NCBI GenBank assembly: GCA_963832715.1
Contig: CAWHVB010000007.1
Location: 1-64,000, forward strand
Reading direction: 5' to 3'
From: DATFVA01 sp963832715
Lineage (GTDB): Bacteria > Bacteroidota > Ignavibacteria > Ignavibacteriales > Ignavibacteriaceae
Length of the DNA stretch: 64,000 bases
Every line of letters begins with the position of its first letter. Positions within the stretch are counted from its first letter, which is position 1. Positions 37,216-45,744 of the stretch are shown here, piece after piece. The translations under genes were made by a program, and so were the position numbers. A model generated the notes under the pieces. The model did not search any database and was not told the origin of the DNA. It was given only the letters and a program-made list of their open reading frames with translations.

Positions 37216-37430
37216 GTCTAAGGCCGGGTGCCTCGATACGTTCTCCACTTGCCTCGATACGTTTCTCCGCTTTGCTCCGAAACACTCGGCAACCGCCGCT
37301 TCGAACACTCGGCGACCACGCCTCGGTACATTTCTTCACTTCGTTCAGAAACACTCGGCGACCTCGCCTCGGTACGTTTCTCCACGTTGTTCCGAAACAC
37401 TCGGCGACCAAGCGAGTGAGCGAAAATAAT
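37216..37430 (+). repeat. imperfect tandem array of 46 bases
   Basis: About four imperfect units of CCTCGGTACGTTTCTCC... ending in ACACTCGGCGACC. Clear 46-base units start at about 37322 and 37368; an earlier unit starts at about 37251 and a partial one at about 37298. The sequence is a variant of the dispersed TACTTTTCTCACTCCGTT / CTCGATGACCGCG unit. Open frames on both strands here are repeat translations, not genes. Confidence 0.75.
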
Positions 37431-37559
37431 ATTAGGAGGTGAAAAAGTTAAGTGAGGATGCCAAAAGGTCAAAAGAAGGAAAGAGATGGGCAAAAGGCGG
37501 CGGTTGTGAAAATTTGCTATGACAAATATTTTGGCAGAAAAATTTATGGAGAATTAAAA

Positions 37560-37733
37560 ATGAAAAAGTATATGTCGTTAGTTTCAGTTCCTGCAGTGAA
37601 TATCGGGGCATTTCTTTATGCGCAAATTCCTGCTTTCGGAATGATTGAGGAGATATTTAAGATTTTAGTGCTGGCAGCGTCGTTCGTGTTTACGGTGTTC
37701 AGGATAATTGGGATGGTTAGGAAAAAAAGATGA
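37560..37733 (+). CDS. 57-residue membrane protein
   Basis: Starts at the ATG at 37560 (GGAGAATTAAAA precedes it), giving MKKYMSLVSVPAVNIGAFLY. Two hydrophobic segments, about residues 6-24 and 32-49 (FKILVLAASFVFTVFRII), suggest a two-pass or hairpin membrane protein with a positively charged end (MVRKKR). A longer frame from 37452 lacks a good start. Size and layout are holin-like, but no cell-lysis partner is nearby, so this is only a suggestion. It lies about 560 bases before a three-gene operon and just before the second multi-hairpin module. A short TGAATGG-rich tract follows its stop. Confidence 0.55.
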   Translation: MKKYMSLVSVPAVNIGAFLYAQIPAFGMIEEIFKILVLAASFVFTVFRIIGMVRKKR

Positions 37734-37895
37734 ATGGATTGAGAAAATGAATGGTTGAATGGAGGAATGATTGGCTAAGTGAGCTTATAGGACCATCAGT
37801 CCGAGAATAAAAAATCGCATTGAAACAGGTTACTTTATTCCGCTTCGCGGAAGGAGATGCAGAACCTGAATCTATAAATTTCTTTTTAAGTCTTA

Positions 37896-38213
37896 CTTTT
37901 CTTGGCGCAAGAAAAGTAACAAAAGAACATGTCTGCAAAAGAATTGCTAAAAAATTACTCCATTTCGCTTCGATAAATGAACCTGCCTGCCAACCTTCAC
38001 TTCGTTTCGGTTGGAAAACCGGCAAGGCAGGCTCGTTCTTTCGCTCAAGTTTTTAGCAAGGGCGGAAGAACTCAGACAGCATTTATCGATTATCCCGCCC
38101 TAAATTTTAGATTCAATTAGGCGGGATAAACGCTTCATTCCGAAATTTTTTCAACCCCCGCGACTTACATATAATCGCATATTCGCGGGGGCAGGCGCAA
38201 TCCTTTTGAGGAG
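37896..38213 (+). repeat. multi-hairpin repeat module, copy 2
   Basis: Same order of hairpins as at 16632-16925: CTTTTCTTG-GCG-CAAGAAAAG (37896-37916), CCTGCC...GGCAGG with inner CCAACC/GGTTGG (about 37983-38030), GCGGAAGAA arm (38063-38071), TTATCCCGCC...GGCGGGATAA (about 38091-38126) and CCCCCGCG...CGCGGGGG (about 38155-38191). It has about 70 extra bases after the first hairpin. The hairpin arms are conserved between copies while loops vary. Confidence 0.8.
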
Positions 38214-38292
38214 CGAGAAAAGAAGATATGTGAGAGTATAAGGGTTAGAGGATAAGAAGACAAGAAGAGAAGGACATAAGAAGAAAGGTGAT

Positions 38293-38541
38293 ATGGAGGA
38301 TGAGAACTTAAATATAAATGAAATAGAGGGAACGGAGGTATTCCGGAAGCTGCGATCGATGGATCTGATTGATGAGACTGAATTGAGGAATATTCAGATC
38401 AGGAATGAATATAAAGAGTTAAGAGAGCGAAATTCTGCTGCAGTCTGTGTCGAAATGCTGATGGAGAAATATTCGGTTTCTGATTCAGCGTTGAATTCAA
38501 TTTTATTTCGTAAAAACAAAACTTATAAAGGTGAGTTATGA
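38293..38541 (+). CDS. 82-residue protein of unknown function, first gene of a small operon
   Basis: A charged, helical protein: ENLNINEIEGTEVFRKLRSM, then ETELRNIQIRNEYKELRERN and a helix-turn-helix-like end (EMLMEKYSVSDSALNSILFR). The latter might bind DNA, but no strong HTH score can be assigned by eye. AAAGGTGAT precedes the ATG. Its stop overlaps the start of the next gene in an ATGA arrangement, so translation is coupled. No family is recognised. Confidence 0.65.
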   Translation: MEDENLNINEIEGTEVFRKLRSMDLIDETELRNIQIRNEYKELRERNSAAVCVEMLMEKYSVSDSALNSILFRKNKTYKGEL

Positions 38542-39239
38542 AGGTAATAGAAAAGGAAGAGTTAAAAAAATTAATGCTTGGGGAACTCAGAGGTAAAGTT
38601 GGAAATCTAACTGCACAGGTAAGAAATGGTAAAATTGTATTATACAGGCGTCCCCTGAAATATAATGCGAGTAATTCTGCGGCTGCAGTCAGAGCGAGAA
38701 ATAGATTTGCGGCAGCAGGTAAGATTGCTAATAAAATAGTGAACCTGCCTGTGTTATATAAATGCTGGAAGAGTAAATTAAAAAAGGGTATGTCAGTTCA
38801 GAATTATGCGACTAAACTAAATTATGAAAAAATCACGGGAGATAAGCCCGGGATACATAACGTTATTACACCGCCGGACGGATTCACCCTACGGGTTATG
38901 TCAGTTGAAGTTTTTGAGGACACAATCAATATAGGTCTTGAGCCAATCGAGAAATCTGCAATTCTTTCGGGAAATGAAAAGGGATATGTACTGAACGGAT
39001 TGATTTGTTATCATAATCCTGCTAACCCCAGAGATAAATTATACACTATTATCACAATAGAGCATTCCTTTGAAATAAGGGATGTAACTCAAACTGTTTA
39101 CCTGGAGATTCCTTTAGATGCGGTGCAGAGGAATATTGCAGTGCGGTATGGAAATATGATTATTTATCTTGCGGTTGTTGTAGTTGATGGGGAGGGTTGT
39201 GTGTTGGGGTATTCGGATACATTTGCGAAGGAAAGTTGA
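38538..39239 (+). CDS. uncharacterised protein, paralog of the 39639 product (DUF6266-like pattern)
   Basis: A 233-residue protein without signal peptide. The N-terminal LGELRGKVGNLTAQVRNGKI followed by VLYRRP resembles the start of DUF6266 proteins in Bacteroidota (G-K-x-G-N...R-x-P pattern); I offer this only as a possible distant link. A helical part (RNRFAAAGKIANKIVNLPVL) and a beta-rich C-terminal domain follow (LNGLICYHNPANPRDKLYTI, NMIIYLAVVVVDGEGCVLGY). It is clearly homologous to the next gene over its full length. It overlaps the previous gene by four bases. Function is unknown; DUF6266-type proteins are suspected secretion or phage-derived structural proteins. Confidence 0.7.
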   Translation: MKVIEKEELKKLMLGELRGKVGNLTAQVRNGKIVLYRRPLKYNASNSAAAVRARNRFAAAGKIANKIVNLPVLYKCWKSKLKKGMSVQNYATKLNYEKITGDKPGIHNVITPPDGFTLRVMSVEVFEDTINIGLEPIEKSAILSGNEKGYVLNGLICYHNPANPRDKLYTIITIEHSFEIRDVTQTVYLEIPLDAVQRNIAVRYGNMIIYLAVVVVDGEGCVLGYSDTFAKES

Positions 39240-39587
39240 GACCCAGTTAGTAATAGTTGATCCCAGAATCTATTCAAATGCGGCTAAAGCCTGAAGCTAT
39301 TAGAGAATCCTTTCCGTCAGCTAAAGCAGACGGCAAAGCAGCTAAAGCAGAGCAATGCTATCTATGGTCTAGATAGATGGAGCAGCACAACGGCGCACTA
39401 AGTTGGAGCACTAAGGTCACGAAGTTCACGGCTCTGCCGATAATATAAAGTACACTAAATAAAGGAAGAAGCGACGATATGGAGGTGGTTCGGGGAATGC
39501 TGAAGTTAATTTTTGAAATATTTTTTTTGGGGAACAAGCCTCACTTGCAAAAATGTACAGTGACTAGCTTAAGCCTGTTTAATACCA
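39240..39587. other. gene-free stretch with small hairpins
   Basis: Contains AGCTAAAGC-type words with CCGTCAGCTAAAGCAGACGG (about 39327-39346), CTATCTA...TAGATAG (about 39358-39377) and a CACGAAGTTCACGG unit (about 39418-39432). No gene is supported. Confidence 0.55.
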
Positions 39588-39638
39588 TTGCGATGTCATT
39601 TTTTTATCATTAACAAATCTGAAAGGAGGTATAAGAAA

Positions 39639-40328
39639 ATGGCAGAACTAAGAGGCTCCGTAATAGGAGAATTAAGAGGCAAGCTTGGAAATCTTGCAGC
39701 GCGCATAGTGAATGGAAGGACCATTCTTGCGCAGCGGCCGACGAGCTTCAAAACGAATAACGCACCGTATATGGTAGAAATTCGTAAGAAGTTCAAGGTA
39801 ACCGGTATTTTTGCAAAGAATGTGATAACACTTTCTTCATTGTACCAGATCTGGAATAAGTTCAAAAAGGCGGGACTTTCCGCCTATAACGAAATCTGTA
39901 AACTGAATTACGTTGAGTCAGATGCAGATAAACCCACAGTTGATAATTTATTAACCCCGCCCGGCGGATTCCCTCTTCCTGTTACTGTTGCAGCAGTTGC
40001 AGCAGATAATGTAACAGCTACGATCACTGCACTTGATACGGTGATGATAGCATCAAATGAGGAGAGGGATTTTGTGGCTGACGGGTTGATATGTTATTAC
40101 AATCCTGTTGATCCGGGGGATGCGCCATTTGCCATCACCAAGATCGAATCGGCAACTGACCCGCTCGATACGGTAAACCCGATCGATCTGAACATTCCTC
40201 TTAATGTGGTTCAGCAGAACCTGGCTGCGAAGTACCAGAGCTCAATATTGTATCTCTCCCTTGCAACTCTTGATGCCGACGGGAAAGTGGTGCAGTATTC
40301 TTCTACTTATGCACAGGATAATCAGTGA
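39639..40328 (+). CDS. uncharacterised protein, paralog of the 38538 product
   Basis: A 229-residue protein starting at ATG 39639, preceded by GAAAGGAGGTATAAGAAA, one of the strongest Shine-Dalgarno sequences in the window, so high expression is likely. The frame opens earlier at 39588 but without such support. The protein parallels its neighbour: IGELRGKLGNLAARIVNGRT and ILAQRP at the start, a helical middle (FKKAGLSAYNEICKLNY), PPGGFPLPV, and a beta-rich end (ADGLICYYNPVDPGDAPFAI, SSILYLSLATLDADGKVVQY). No signal peptide or cysteine is seen. A rho-independent terminator lies 47 bases after the stop. Possible distant DUF6266 relation; function unknown. Confidence 0.75.
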   Translation: MAELRGSVIGELRGKLGNLAARIVNGRTILAQRPTSFKTNNAPYMVEIRKKFKVTGIFAKNVITLSSLYQIWNKFKKAGLSAYNEICKLNYVESDADKPTVDNLLTPPGGFPLPVTVAAVAADNVTATITALDTVMIASNEERDFVADGLICYYNPVDPGDAPFAITKIESATDPLDTVNPIDLNIPLNVVQQNLAAKYQSSILYLSLATLDADGKVVQYSSTYAQDNQ

Positions 40329-40374
40329 TAATGACAAGATAAAAGTAAGAAGTAACAACTAAGAAGTAAATGAG

Positions 40375-40408
40375 ACAGCTTCCTCCTGAGGGGGGAGGCT
40401 GTTTTTTT
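40375..40408 (+). terminator. rho-independent terminator
   Basis: ACAGCTTCCTCC (40375-40386) pairs with GGGGAGGCTGT (about 40392-40402) through Watson-Crick and G-U pairs, followed by a T-run (40402-40408). It ends the small operon of the paralogous proteins. Confidence 0.8.
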
Positions 40409-40429
40409 AAGTAAAAAGATAAAAGGAAC

Positions 40430-41150
40430 AAGGGAGAAGACAAGAATCCAGGAAGATAAGAAGGTAAGAAGATAGGAGGATGAGAAGGAAAGAGAAGGCA
40501 GTAAGCTGAAATCAGTAGGCAGAAGAGCTAGCGCAGGCTTCAATGCATTCAGTCAGAGCACTACACTTGTTCTTATGACCAGTTAACTCGTTGGGAAAAG
40601 GTTAAAACCGTTAAGCGGGTTTTTTGTTCGGAGGGGGCCAAATGGCTGAAGTCATTGTTTAATGAGAGCTACTGCAGGCCGCATCTGGAATCAGGGAGCA
40701 AGTTGGAAGATGAGAAGATCATCTCGGTACTTTTCTCACTTCGTTATCATTCCATTCGAAAAACTCGATTACCGCGGGTGTCAAGGGAACAAGTAAGAAG
40801 TAACAAGTAAGAATCCAGGAAGATAAGAAGATAGGAAGATGAGAAGGAAAGAAAAGGCAGTAAGCAGAAAAGGTAAGGAGAAGATTGCATGGATGCATGG
40901 TCTGTCTGTGTTTTACTTCGGCAGGTAAAATGAAAGAATGAATGGTTGAACGACCGTGAATGATTTGTAATGAGGTCGTTGGGTCATAATATAGGTCACC
41001 AAGGATTTTAAAGGTGAGGAATAATATGGATCCGAAAATTAGGAAAACGATTAAAATAATAACGTAAAATCTGGACAAGTTTGCATCATATTCCTAAATT
41101 TTATTACACAAATTTTATTTACTAATAATTTAAATGTTGTTTTTATTCTA
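40430..41150. repeat. composite intergenic repeat block
   Basis: Contains purine tracts (40434-40495, 40800-40860), the GCAGTAAGCTGAAATCAG unit (40498-40515), GCTTCAATGCATTCAGTC (40537-40554), GGTTAAAACC (40600-40609), a CAAATGGCTGAAGTCATTG palindrome (about 40639-40657) and the TACTTTTCTCACTTCGTT unit (40728-40780). A GCATGGATGCATGG/TGAATGG tract (40888-40960) resembles that at 10730-10890. 40975-41150 is plain AT-rich DNA. Confidence 0.75.
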
Positions 41151-41399
41151 ATGAAGATATCATCTATTCTTGAAACTGCTGAAAATGAATTCAGAGAAGT
41201 TCTTAAATCTGACAGCTATCATGCGAGTTTTAACCTTGCTTTATTGCATTTTATCATTTCAGTTGAAGATTTTTATAGTTATTTGGAAGAAGGGAAAAAA
41301 GACGAAGATACTGCAAAACTAGAGCTCTTGAGGGAATTAATAAGGATAAAATCTAAACTGAATAAAGCAATTAAAGATTTGGTCGATCCGGAATTGTAA
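41151..41399 (+). CDS. 82-residue helical protein of unknown function
   Basis: A short, mostly alpha-helical, acidic protein (ILETAENEFREVLKSDSYHA, then FNLALLHFIISVEDFYSYLE and a charged C terminus LRELIRIKSKLNKAIKDLVD). There is no signal peptide and no recognised domain; the helix pattern resembles small HEPN- or four-helix-type proteins, but the catalytic Rx4H motif of HEPN toxins is not present. It stands alone between repeat blocks. The ribosome-binding site is weak. It could be a real small gene because codon use is like that of the neighbours, but evidence is limited. Confidence 0.5.
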   Translation: MKISSILETAENEFREVLKSDSYHASFNLALLHFIISVEDFYSYLEEGKKDEDTAKLELLRELIRIKSKLNKAIKDLVDPEL

Positions 41400-41754
41400 A
41401 GGGTCAATCCAGAAATTCCTCCAATATTTTATCAGCGCCAGTAATAATAGATGAGAAGGTGGAGATTTGCTTTTCTCACTCCGTTATCTGCGTTCGAGAG
41501 CTTAACAAGCTGAACAGCGTACGGCTTTACAATCGCCACTTCGTTCGAAAAACCCGATGACCGCGGGTGTCAAGGAACAAGTATCAAATCAGAAGTAACA
41601 AGTAAGAAGCTAGGAAGATAAGAGGATCATCTCGATACTTTTCTCACTCCGTTATCACTCCATTCGAAAACTCGATGACCGAGGCAAATCGTTCTTGCTA
41701 CTGATTCATTCATAGCTTATTTTTGATTTATACTATTACATTAAGGCTGATTCT
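41400..41754. repeat. composite intergenic repeat block and duplicated promoter
   Basis: Holds a variant palindromic unit around AAGCTGAACAGCGTACGGCTT (about 41508-41528, imperfect), two copies of the TTTTCTCACTCCGTTATC / CTCGATGACCG unit (41470-41565, 41630-41685) and a purine tract (41605-41625). The last 55 bases, CATTCATAGCTTATTTTTGA onward, match those before the genes at 33689 and 43827. Confidence 0.75.
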
Positions 41755-43647
41755 ATGGGGCAGCTTAGATACTCTCTTATTTTGGTTTTATCATTTTTTA
41801 CTATTCATATTTCTTTTGCTGAGGTACGGTATGTTTCTCATTCCGGCAGCAATACACCTCCCTATCTTACCTGGGAGACAGCAGCAGATTCAATTATGAG
41901 TGCGATAAATATATCATCATTCGGGGATACTATTTATGTAGCCAATGGAGTTTATGAAGAGCAGGTTGTAATGATACCGGGGTTATCACTTATCGGGGCA
42001 GGGATGGATAGTTGTGTGATTGATGCAGGCAATATTTCCTTGCCATCGGTTATCAATCAGGATAGTTGTGTAATGGAGGGCTTTAGGATTATTTCCTCAT
42101 TATACAATTGGTGCGTTTACGATTCAGGAAGCACGGGGACAACTATAAAATTCAATCATTTTCAAAATTCAGTACAATACGGTGGCGGTATAAACGTGAA
42201 TAATCCAGACACGAGTAGAAACTCAAATGTTTTCGCATATAAAAATTTATTCACTGATGTCACAATAGGTGTTGATCTTTTTAATTCAGACGCTTTAATA
42301 AGAAGCAATTTAATTTATCCCTATAATAACTCAGCAGCAGCTGTAATAACTGGAGTCTGGATCGGCGCATACTTTTTTGATTTTTATCCGCTGATTGACT
42401 CCAATTTAATTGTAACAGAATGGACAGGGATTACAAAAGCATACGGGGCAAGGCCCATCATATCGAATAACACAATTATACTTGAAGAGCTTGGCAGTGA
42501 AGGGATCAACCTCGGCGGTCCTAGTGATTCCGCCTGGGTATTTAATAACTTAATTTATGCGGAGAGAGGAGCGGAGGGCATTTATCCCCCTGGTGTCTAT
42601 CATCTGTATATGTATAATAATTACCTGACCGGCTTTACACGTTCTGGATATTATGCAATTACCTTTGGCCCTGATCAAACAGTGATAAATAATGTAGTTA
42701 CGAATTCAACGAATGGTGTAAGGGCCGCCGGTACTCAAAACCTGTTTTTCTGGTATAATAATATCTGGAATAATGATGTAAACTACGACGGATTTACACC
42801 AGACAGCACAAACATTTCAGTTGACCCGATGGTAGTTAATGAAGATACTTCAAATGGCGGTCCTGACTTTCACTTGCAGATGTTCTCTCCACTTATTGAC
42901 AGAGGAGATCCAGCAATACTTGATAAAGACGGAACGAGGAGCGATATAGGCTTATATGGAGGACCATTTGGGGAGATGTACCAATATACCGATCTACCGC
43001 CCCGTATACCAGTTAATCTAACTGCAGCAGTGGACTCAAATTATATTCACCTTAAGTGGAATAAGAACACAGAAGCTGATTTTAATCATTATAACCTTTA
43101 CAGAGATACGACGGAAAATTTTACAGCAGACTCAACAACTTTTGCTGCTTCAGTTAATGATACTTTTTATCTCCATATCATACCCCCTGGAATACCCGAT
43201 CTATATTTCAAACTTACGGCAGTAGATAACCAGGGGAATGAGTCTGAGCCATCGGATGAGCTGCAAGTGTTTCTTACAGAAACAATTAAAAATGAACAAT
43301 TAACAATTAACAATTACAAGCTCTTCCAGAATTATCCAAACCCTTTTAATCCTTCGACGAAAATCGGGTACAGGTTGAAAGAGAGAGGATATGTGAAGCT
43401 TTATGTATATGATATAAAAGGGGAATTGGTTGAAACGTTGGTTAACCAATATCAGGAGAGCGGGTATTACGAAGTTGAGTTTACCGGAGGGAGATCGGAG
43501 AACGGACATCAGAGGTCAGAGGTCGGAGGCCTGAGGTCGGAAGTCAGCAGTTTAGCAAGCGGGGTTTACATCTATCAGATAATGGTGAAGAATGAAAAAG
43601 GTATTCCGGTTTTTTCGGATGTTAAGAAGATGATTTTATTGAAGTGA
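41755..43647 (+). CDS. T9SS-exported parallel beta-helix protein, paralog 3 of 4
   Basis: A 630-residue protein with the same architecture as the gene at 33689: signal peptide (LSFFTIHISFAE), conserved lead segment, beta-helix, SPLIDRGDPAILDKDGTRSD, fibronectin type III-like domain and T9SS sorting domain. The DNA is nearly identical to 33689-34365 for the first 230 codons, then diverges in the middle of the helix (IILEELGSEGINLGGPSDSA against a shorter IILKSGQGINLGGPSDSA) and converges again to the end. The sorting-domain repeat insertion lies at 43485-43550. It stands in tandem with paralog 4, separated by 180 bases of repeat and duplicated promoter sequence. Confidence 0.85.
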   Translation: MGQLRYSLILVLSFFTIHISFAEVRYVSHSGSNTPPYLTWETAADSIMSAINISSFGDTIYVANGVYEEQVVMIPGLSLIGAGMDSCVIDAGNISLPSVINQDSCVMEGFRIISSLYNWCVYDSGSTGTTIKFNHFQNSVQYGGGINVNNPDTSRNSNVFAYKNLFTDVTIGVDLFNSDALIRSNLIYPYNNSAAAVITGVWIGAYFFDFYPLIDSNLIVTEWTGITKAYGARPIISNNTIILEELGSEGINLGGPSDSAWVFNNLIYAERGAEGIYPPGVYHLYMYNNYLTGFTRSGYYAITFGPDQTVINNVVTNSTNGVRAAGTQNLFFWYNNIWNNDVNYDGFTPDSTNISVDPMVVNEDTSNGGPDFHLQMFSPLIDRGDPAILDKDGTRSDIGLYGGPFGEMYQYTDLPPRIPVNLTAAVDSNYIHLKWNKNTEADFNHYNLYRDTTENFTADSTTFAASVNDTFYLHIIPPGIPDLYFKLTAVDNQGNESEPSDELQVFLTETIKNEQLTINNYKLFQNYPNPFNPSTKIGYRLKERGYVKLYVYDIKGELVETLVNQYQESGYYEVEFTGGRSENGHQRSEVGGLRSEVSSLASGVYIYQIMVKNEKGIPVFSDVKKMILLK

Positions 43648-43826
43648 TGATTTAGGGAGGGTTCACCGCGGAGGCGCAGAGGCGCGGGGAGAGAAGATCA
43701 TCTCGGTACTTTTCTCACTCCGTTATCACTGCGTTCGAAAAACTCGATGACCGAGGCAAATCGTTCTTGATACTGATACATTCATAGCTTATTTTTGATT
43801 TATACTATTACATTAAGGCTGATTCT
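43648..43826. repeat. short repeat block plus duplicated promoter before paralog 4
   Basis: GGGAGGGTTCACCGCGGAGG follows the stop of paralog 3. The TACTTTTCTCACTCCGTT / CTCGATGACCG unit lies at 43707-43755. The last 50 bases (CATTCATAGCTTATTTTTGA onward) repeat the leader of paralogs 2 and 3. Confidence 0.75.
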
Positions 43827-45731
43827 ATGGGGCGGCTTAGATACTCTCTTATTTTGATTTTATCATTTTTTACTATTCATCTTTCTTTTGCTGAGGCACG
43901 GTATGTTTCTCATTCCGGCAGCAATACACCTCCCTATCTTACCTGGGAAACAGCAGCAGATTCAATTATGAGTGCAATAAATATTTCATCATTCGGGGAT
44001 ACTATATATGTGGCTAACGGAGTTTATGAGGAGCAGGTTTTAATGATACCGGGATTATCGCTGATAGGGGCAGGGATGGATAGCTGCGTGATCGATACAC
44101 GGGCGTTAGTTAATTCTAATGGTTTCATTTCCATTGATGTTCCTGACAGCTGCGTCTTAAAAGGCTTTGATATTATGCCTTATTATAATTCAACCAAAGG
44201 ATATGGCATTGCAGTAAGAGGTACAGACACAATCAGTTCGAATAAAATATCAACTGCCTGGCGTGGTATGTATGTAGGATACACAGGAACAAAGAAGCCG
44301 ATTATTTATGAAAATTCATTCAGCACTGTAAGTGTAGGTATAGAGATATTCAATTCAAGCCCTCTCATTCAGAAAAATATAATTTCTGTAGATATAAACT
44401 CATCCACCACCATCAAAGCCGGGATGACAATCGAAGCATTTGACTACACTTATAAGCCCGTCATAGATTCAAATATAATATTTGCTAATCATTCCTGGGG
44501 GATAGATAAATCTTACGGCACAAGGCCTATCATATCCAACAATATAATCCTGATGGATAACGGTTCTGCAATGTTTCTAAGTTATTCAGACACAATAAGA
44601 ATATTTAACAATCTTATTTTTGGTTATGGTACGGGGATTGACCATTTGGTGGGGGGAACTCAACATATGTTGGTGTACAATAATTATATCGGGGGGGATA
44701 TTGGCTTTGCAGGCATTGAAGCTGGACCAGGCGATACAATAGAAAATAATGTCATAGCTAATGCTGATATTGCCATTAAAAAATTACCTGACCAGCCTCC
44801 TCCGACAATAAGATACAATAACTTATGGGATGACAGCATCAAATTTTCAGGATTTACAAACACAGACACAACAAACATCTACAAAGACCCAATGGCGGTA
44901 AATGATGACAGCACCCGGGGCGATCTTGATTTTCATCTTCAGGCATTCTCTCCTCTTATTGACAGGGGGGACCCTTCAATTCTTGATAAGGACGGATCAA
45001 GAAGTGATATCGGATTATATGGAGGTCCTCTCGGGGAAAGTTATAAATACCAGGATCTTCCTCCCCGCATACCTGTGAATATGAGTGCCTACGTCGATTC
45101 GGATTATATTTTGTTAAAGTGGAATAGGAATACTGAAGCAGATTTTAATCATTATAACCTATATAGGGATACTACTGAGAACTTTAGAGCAGATTCAACA
45201 ACTTTTGTAATATCAGTTGCAGATACATTTTATCTGCATATAATTCCTCAGGGTATACCAGGTCTTTATTTTAAGCTTACTGCAGTAGACAATCAAGGGA
45301 ATGAGTCTGAGGCGTCTGATGAGCTGCACGTGTTTCTTACAGAAACAATTAAAAATGAACAATTTACAATTGACAATTACAAGCTTTTCCAAAATTATCC
45401 AAATCCTTTTAATCCTTCGACTAAAATCGGGTACAGACTTAAAGAGAGAGCGTATGTAAAGCTTTATGTATATGATATAAAAGGGGAGCTGGTGGAAACG
45501 CTGGTTAATCGATATCAGGAGAGCGGGTATTATGAGGTTGAGTTTACCGGAGGGAGATCAGAAGACGGCGGTCAGAGATCGGAGAACGGACATCAGAGGT
45601 CAGAGGTCGGAAGCCTGAGATCGGAGGGCAGCAGTTTAGCAAGCGGAGTTTATATATACCAGATAATGGTGAAGAATGAAAATGGGATTCCGGTTTTCTC
45701 GGATGTAAAGAAGATGGTTTTATTGAAGTGA
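43827..45731 (+). CDS. T9SS-exported parallel beta-helix protein, paralog 4 of 4
   Basis: A 634-residue protein. The signal peptide and first 85 residues are nearly identical to paralogs 2 and 3, but the beta-helix (about residues 90-345) is largely different in sequence and closer in style to paralog 1 (for example DTRALVNSNGFISIDVPDSC against DTRTLVNATDFASVVVADSC). The SPLIDRGDPSILDKDGSRSD segment, fibronectin type III-like domain and T9SS sorting domain (KLFQNYPNPFNPSTKIGYRL) are shared. The sorting-domain repeat insertion is the longest of the four (45551-45634), reading GGRSEDGGQRSENGHQRSE, so the repeat has expanded here. Function unknown. Confidence 0.85.
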   Translation: MGRLRYSLILILSFFTIHLSFAEARYVSHSGSNTPPYLTWETAADSIMSAINISSFGDTIYVANGVYEEQVLMIPGLSLIGAGMDSCVIDTRALVNSNGFISIDVPDSCVLKGFDIMPYYNSTKGYGIAVRGTDTISSNKISTAWRGMYVGYTGTKKPIIYENSFSTVSVGIEIFNSSPLIQKNIISVDINSSTTIKAGMTIEAFDYTYKPVIDSNIIFANHSWGIDKSYGTRPIISNNIILMDNGSAMFLSYSDTIRIFNNLIFGYGTGIDHLVGGTQHMLVYNNYIGGDIGFAGIEAGPGDTIENNVIANADIAIKKLPDQPPPTIRYNNLWDDSIKFSGFTNTDTTNIYKDPMAVNDDSTRGDLDFHLQAFSPLIDRGDPSILDKDGSRSDIGLYGGPLGESYKYQDLPPRIPVNMSAYVDSDYILLKWNRNTEADFNHYNLYRDTTENFRADSTTFVISVADTFYLHIIPQGIPGLYFKLTAVDNQGNESEASDELHVFLTETIKNEQFTIDNYKLFQNYPNPFNPSTKIGYRLKERAYVKLYVYDIKGELVETLVNRYQESGYYEVEFTGGRSEDGGQRSENGHQRSEVGSLRSEGSSLASGVYIYQIMVKNENGIPVFSDVKKMVLLK

Positions 45732-45744
45732 TGATTTAGGGAGG

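Noticed and set aside
37196..37493. Several overlapping open frames on both strands
   Set aside because: They translate a 46-base tandem repeat.
37820..38056. Open frame of 78 codons
   Set aside because: It lies inside the second multi-hairpin module and does not resemble a protein.
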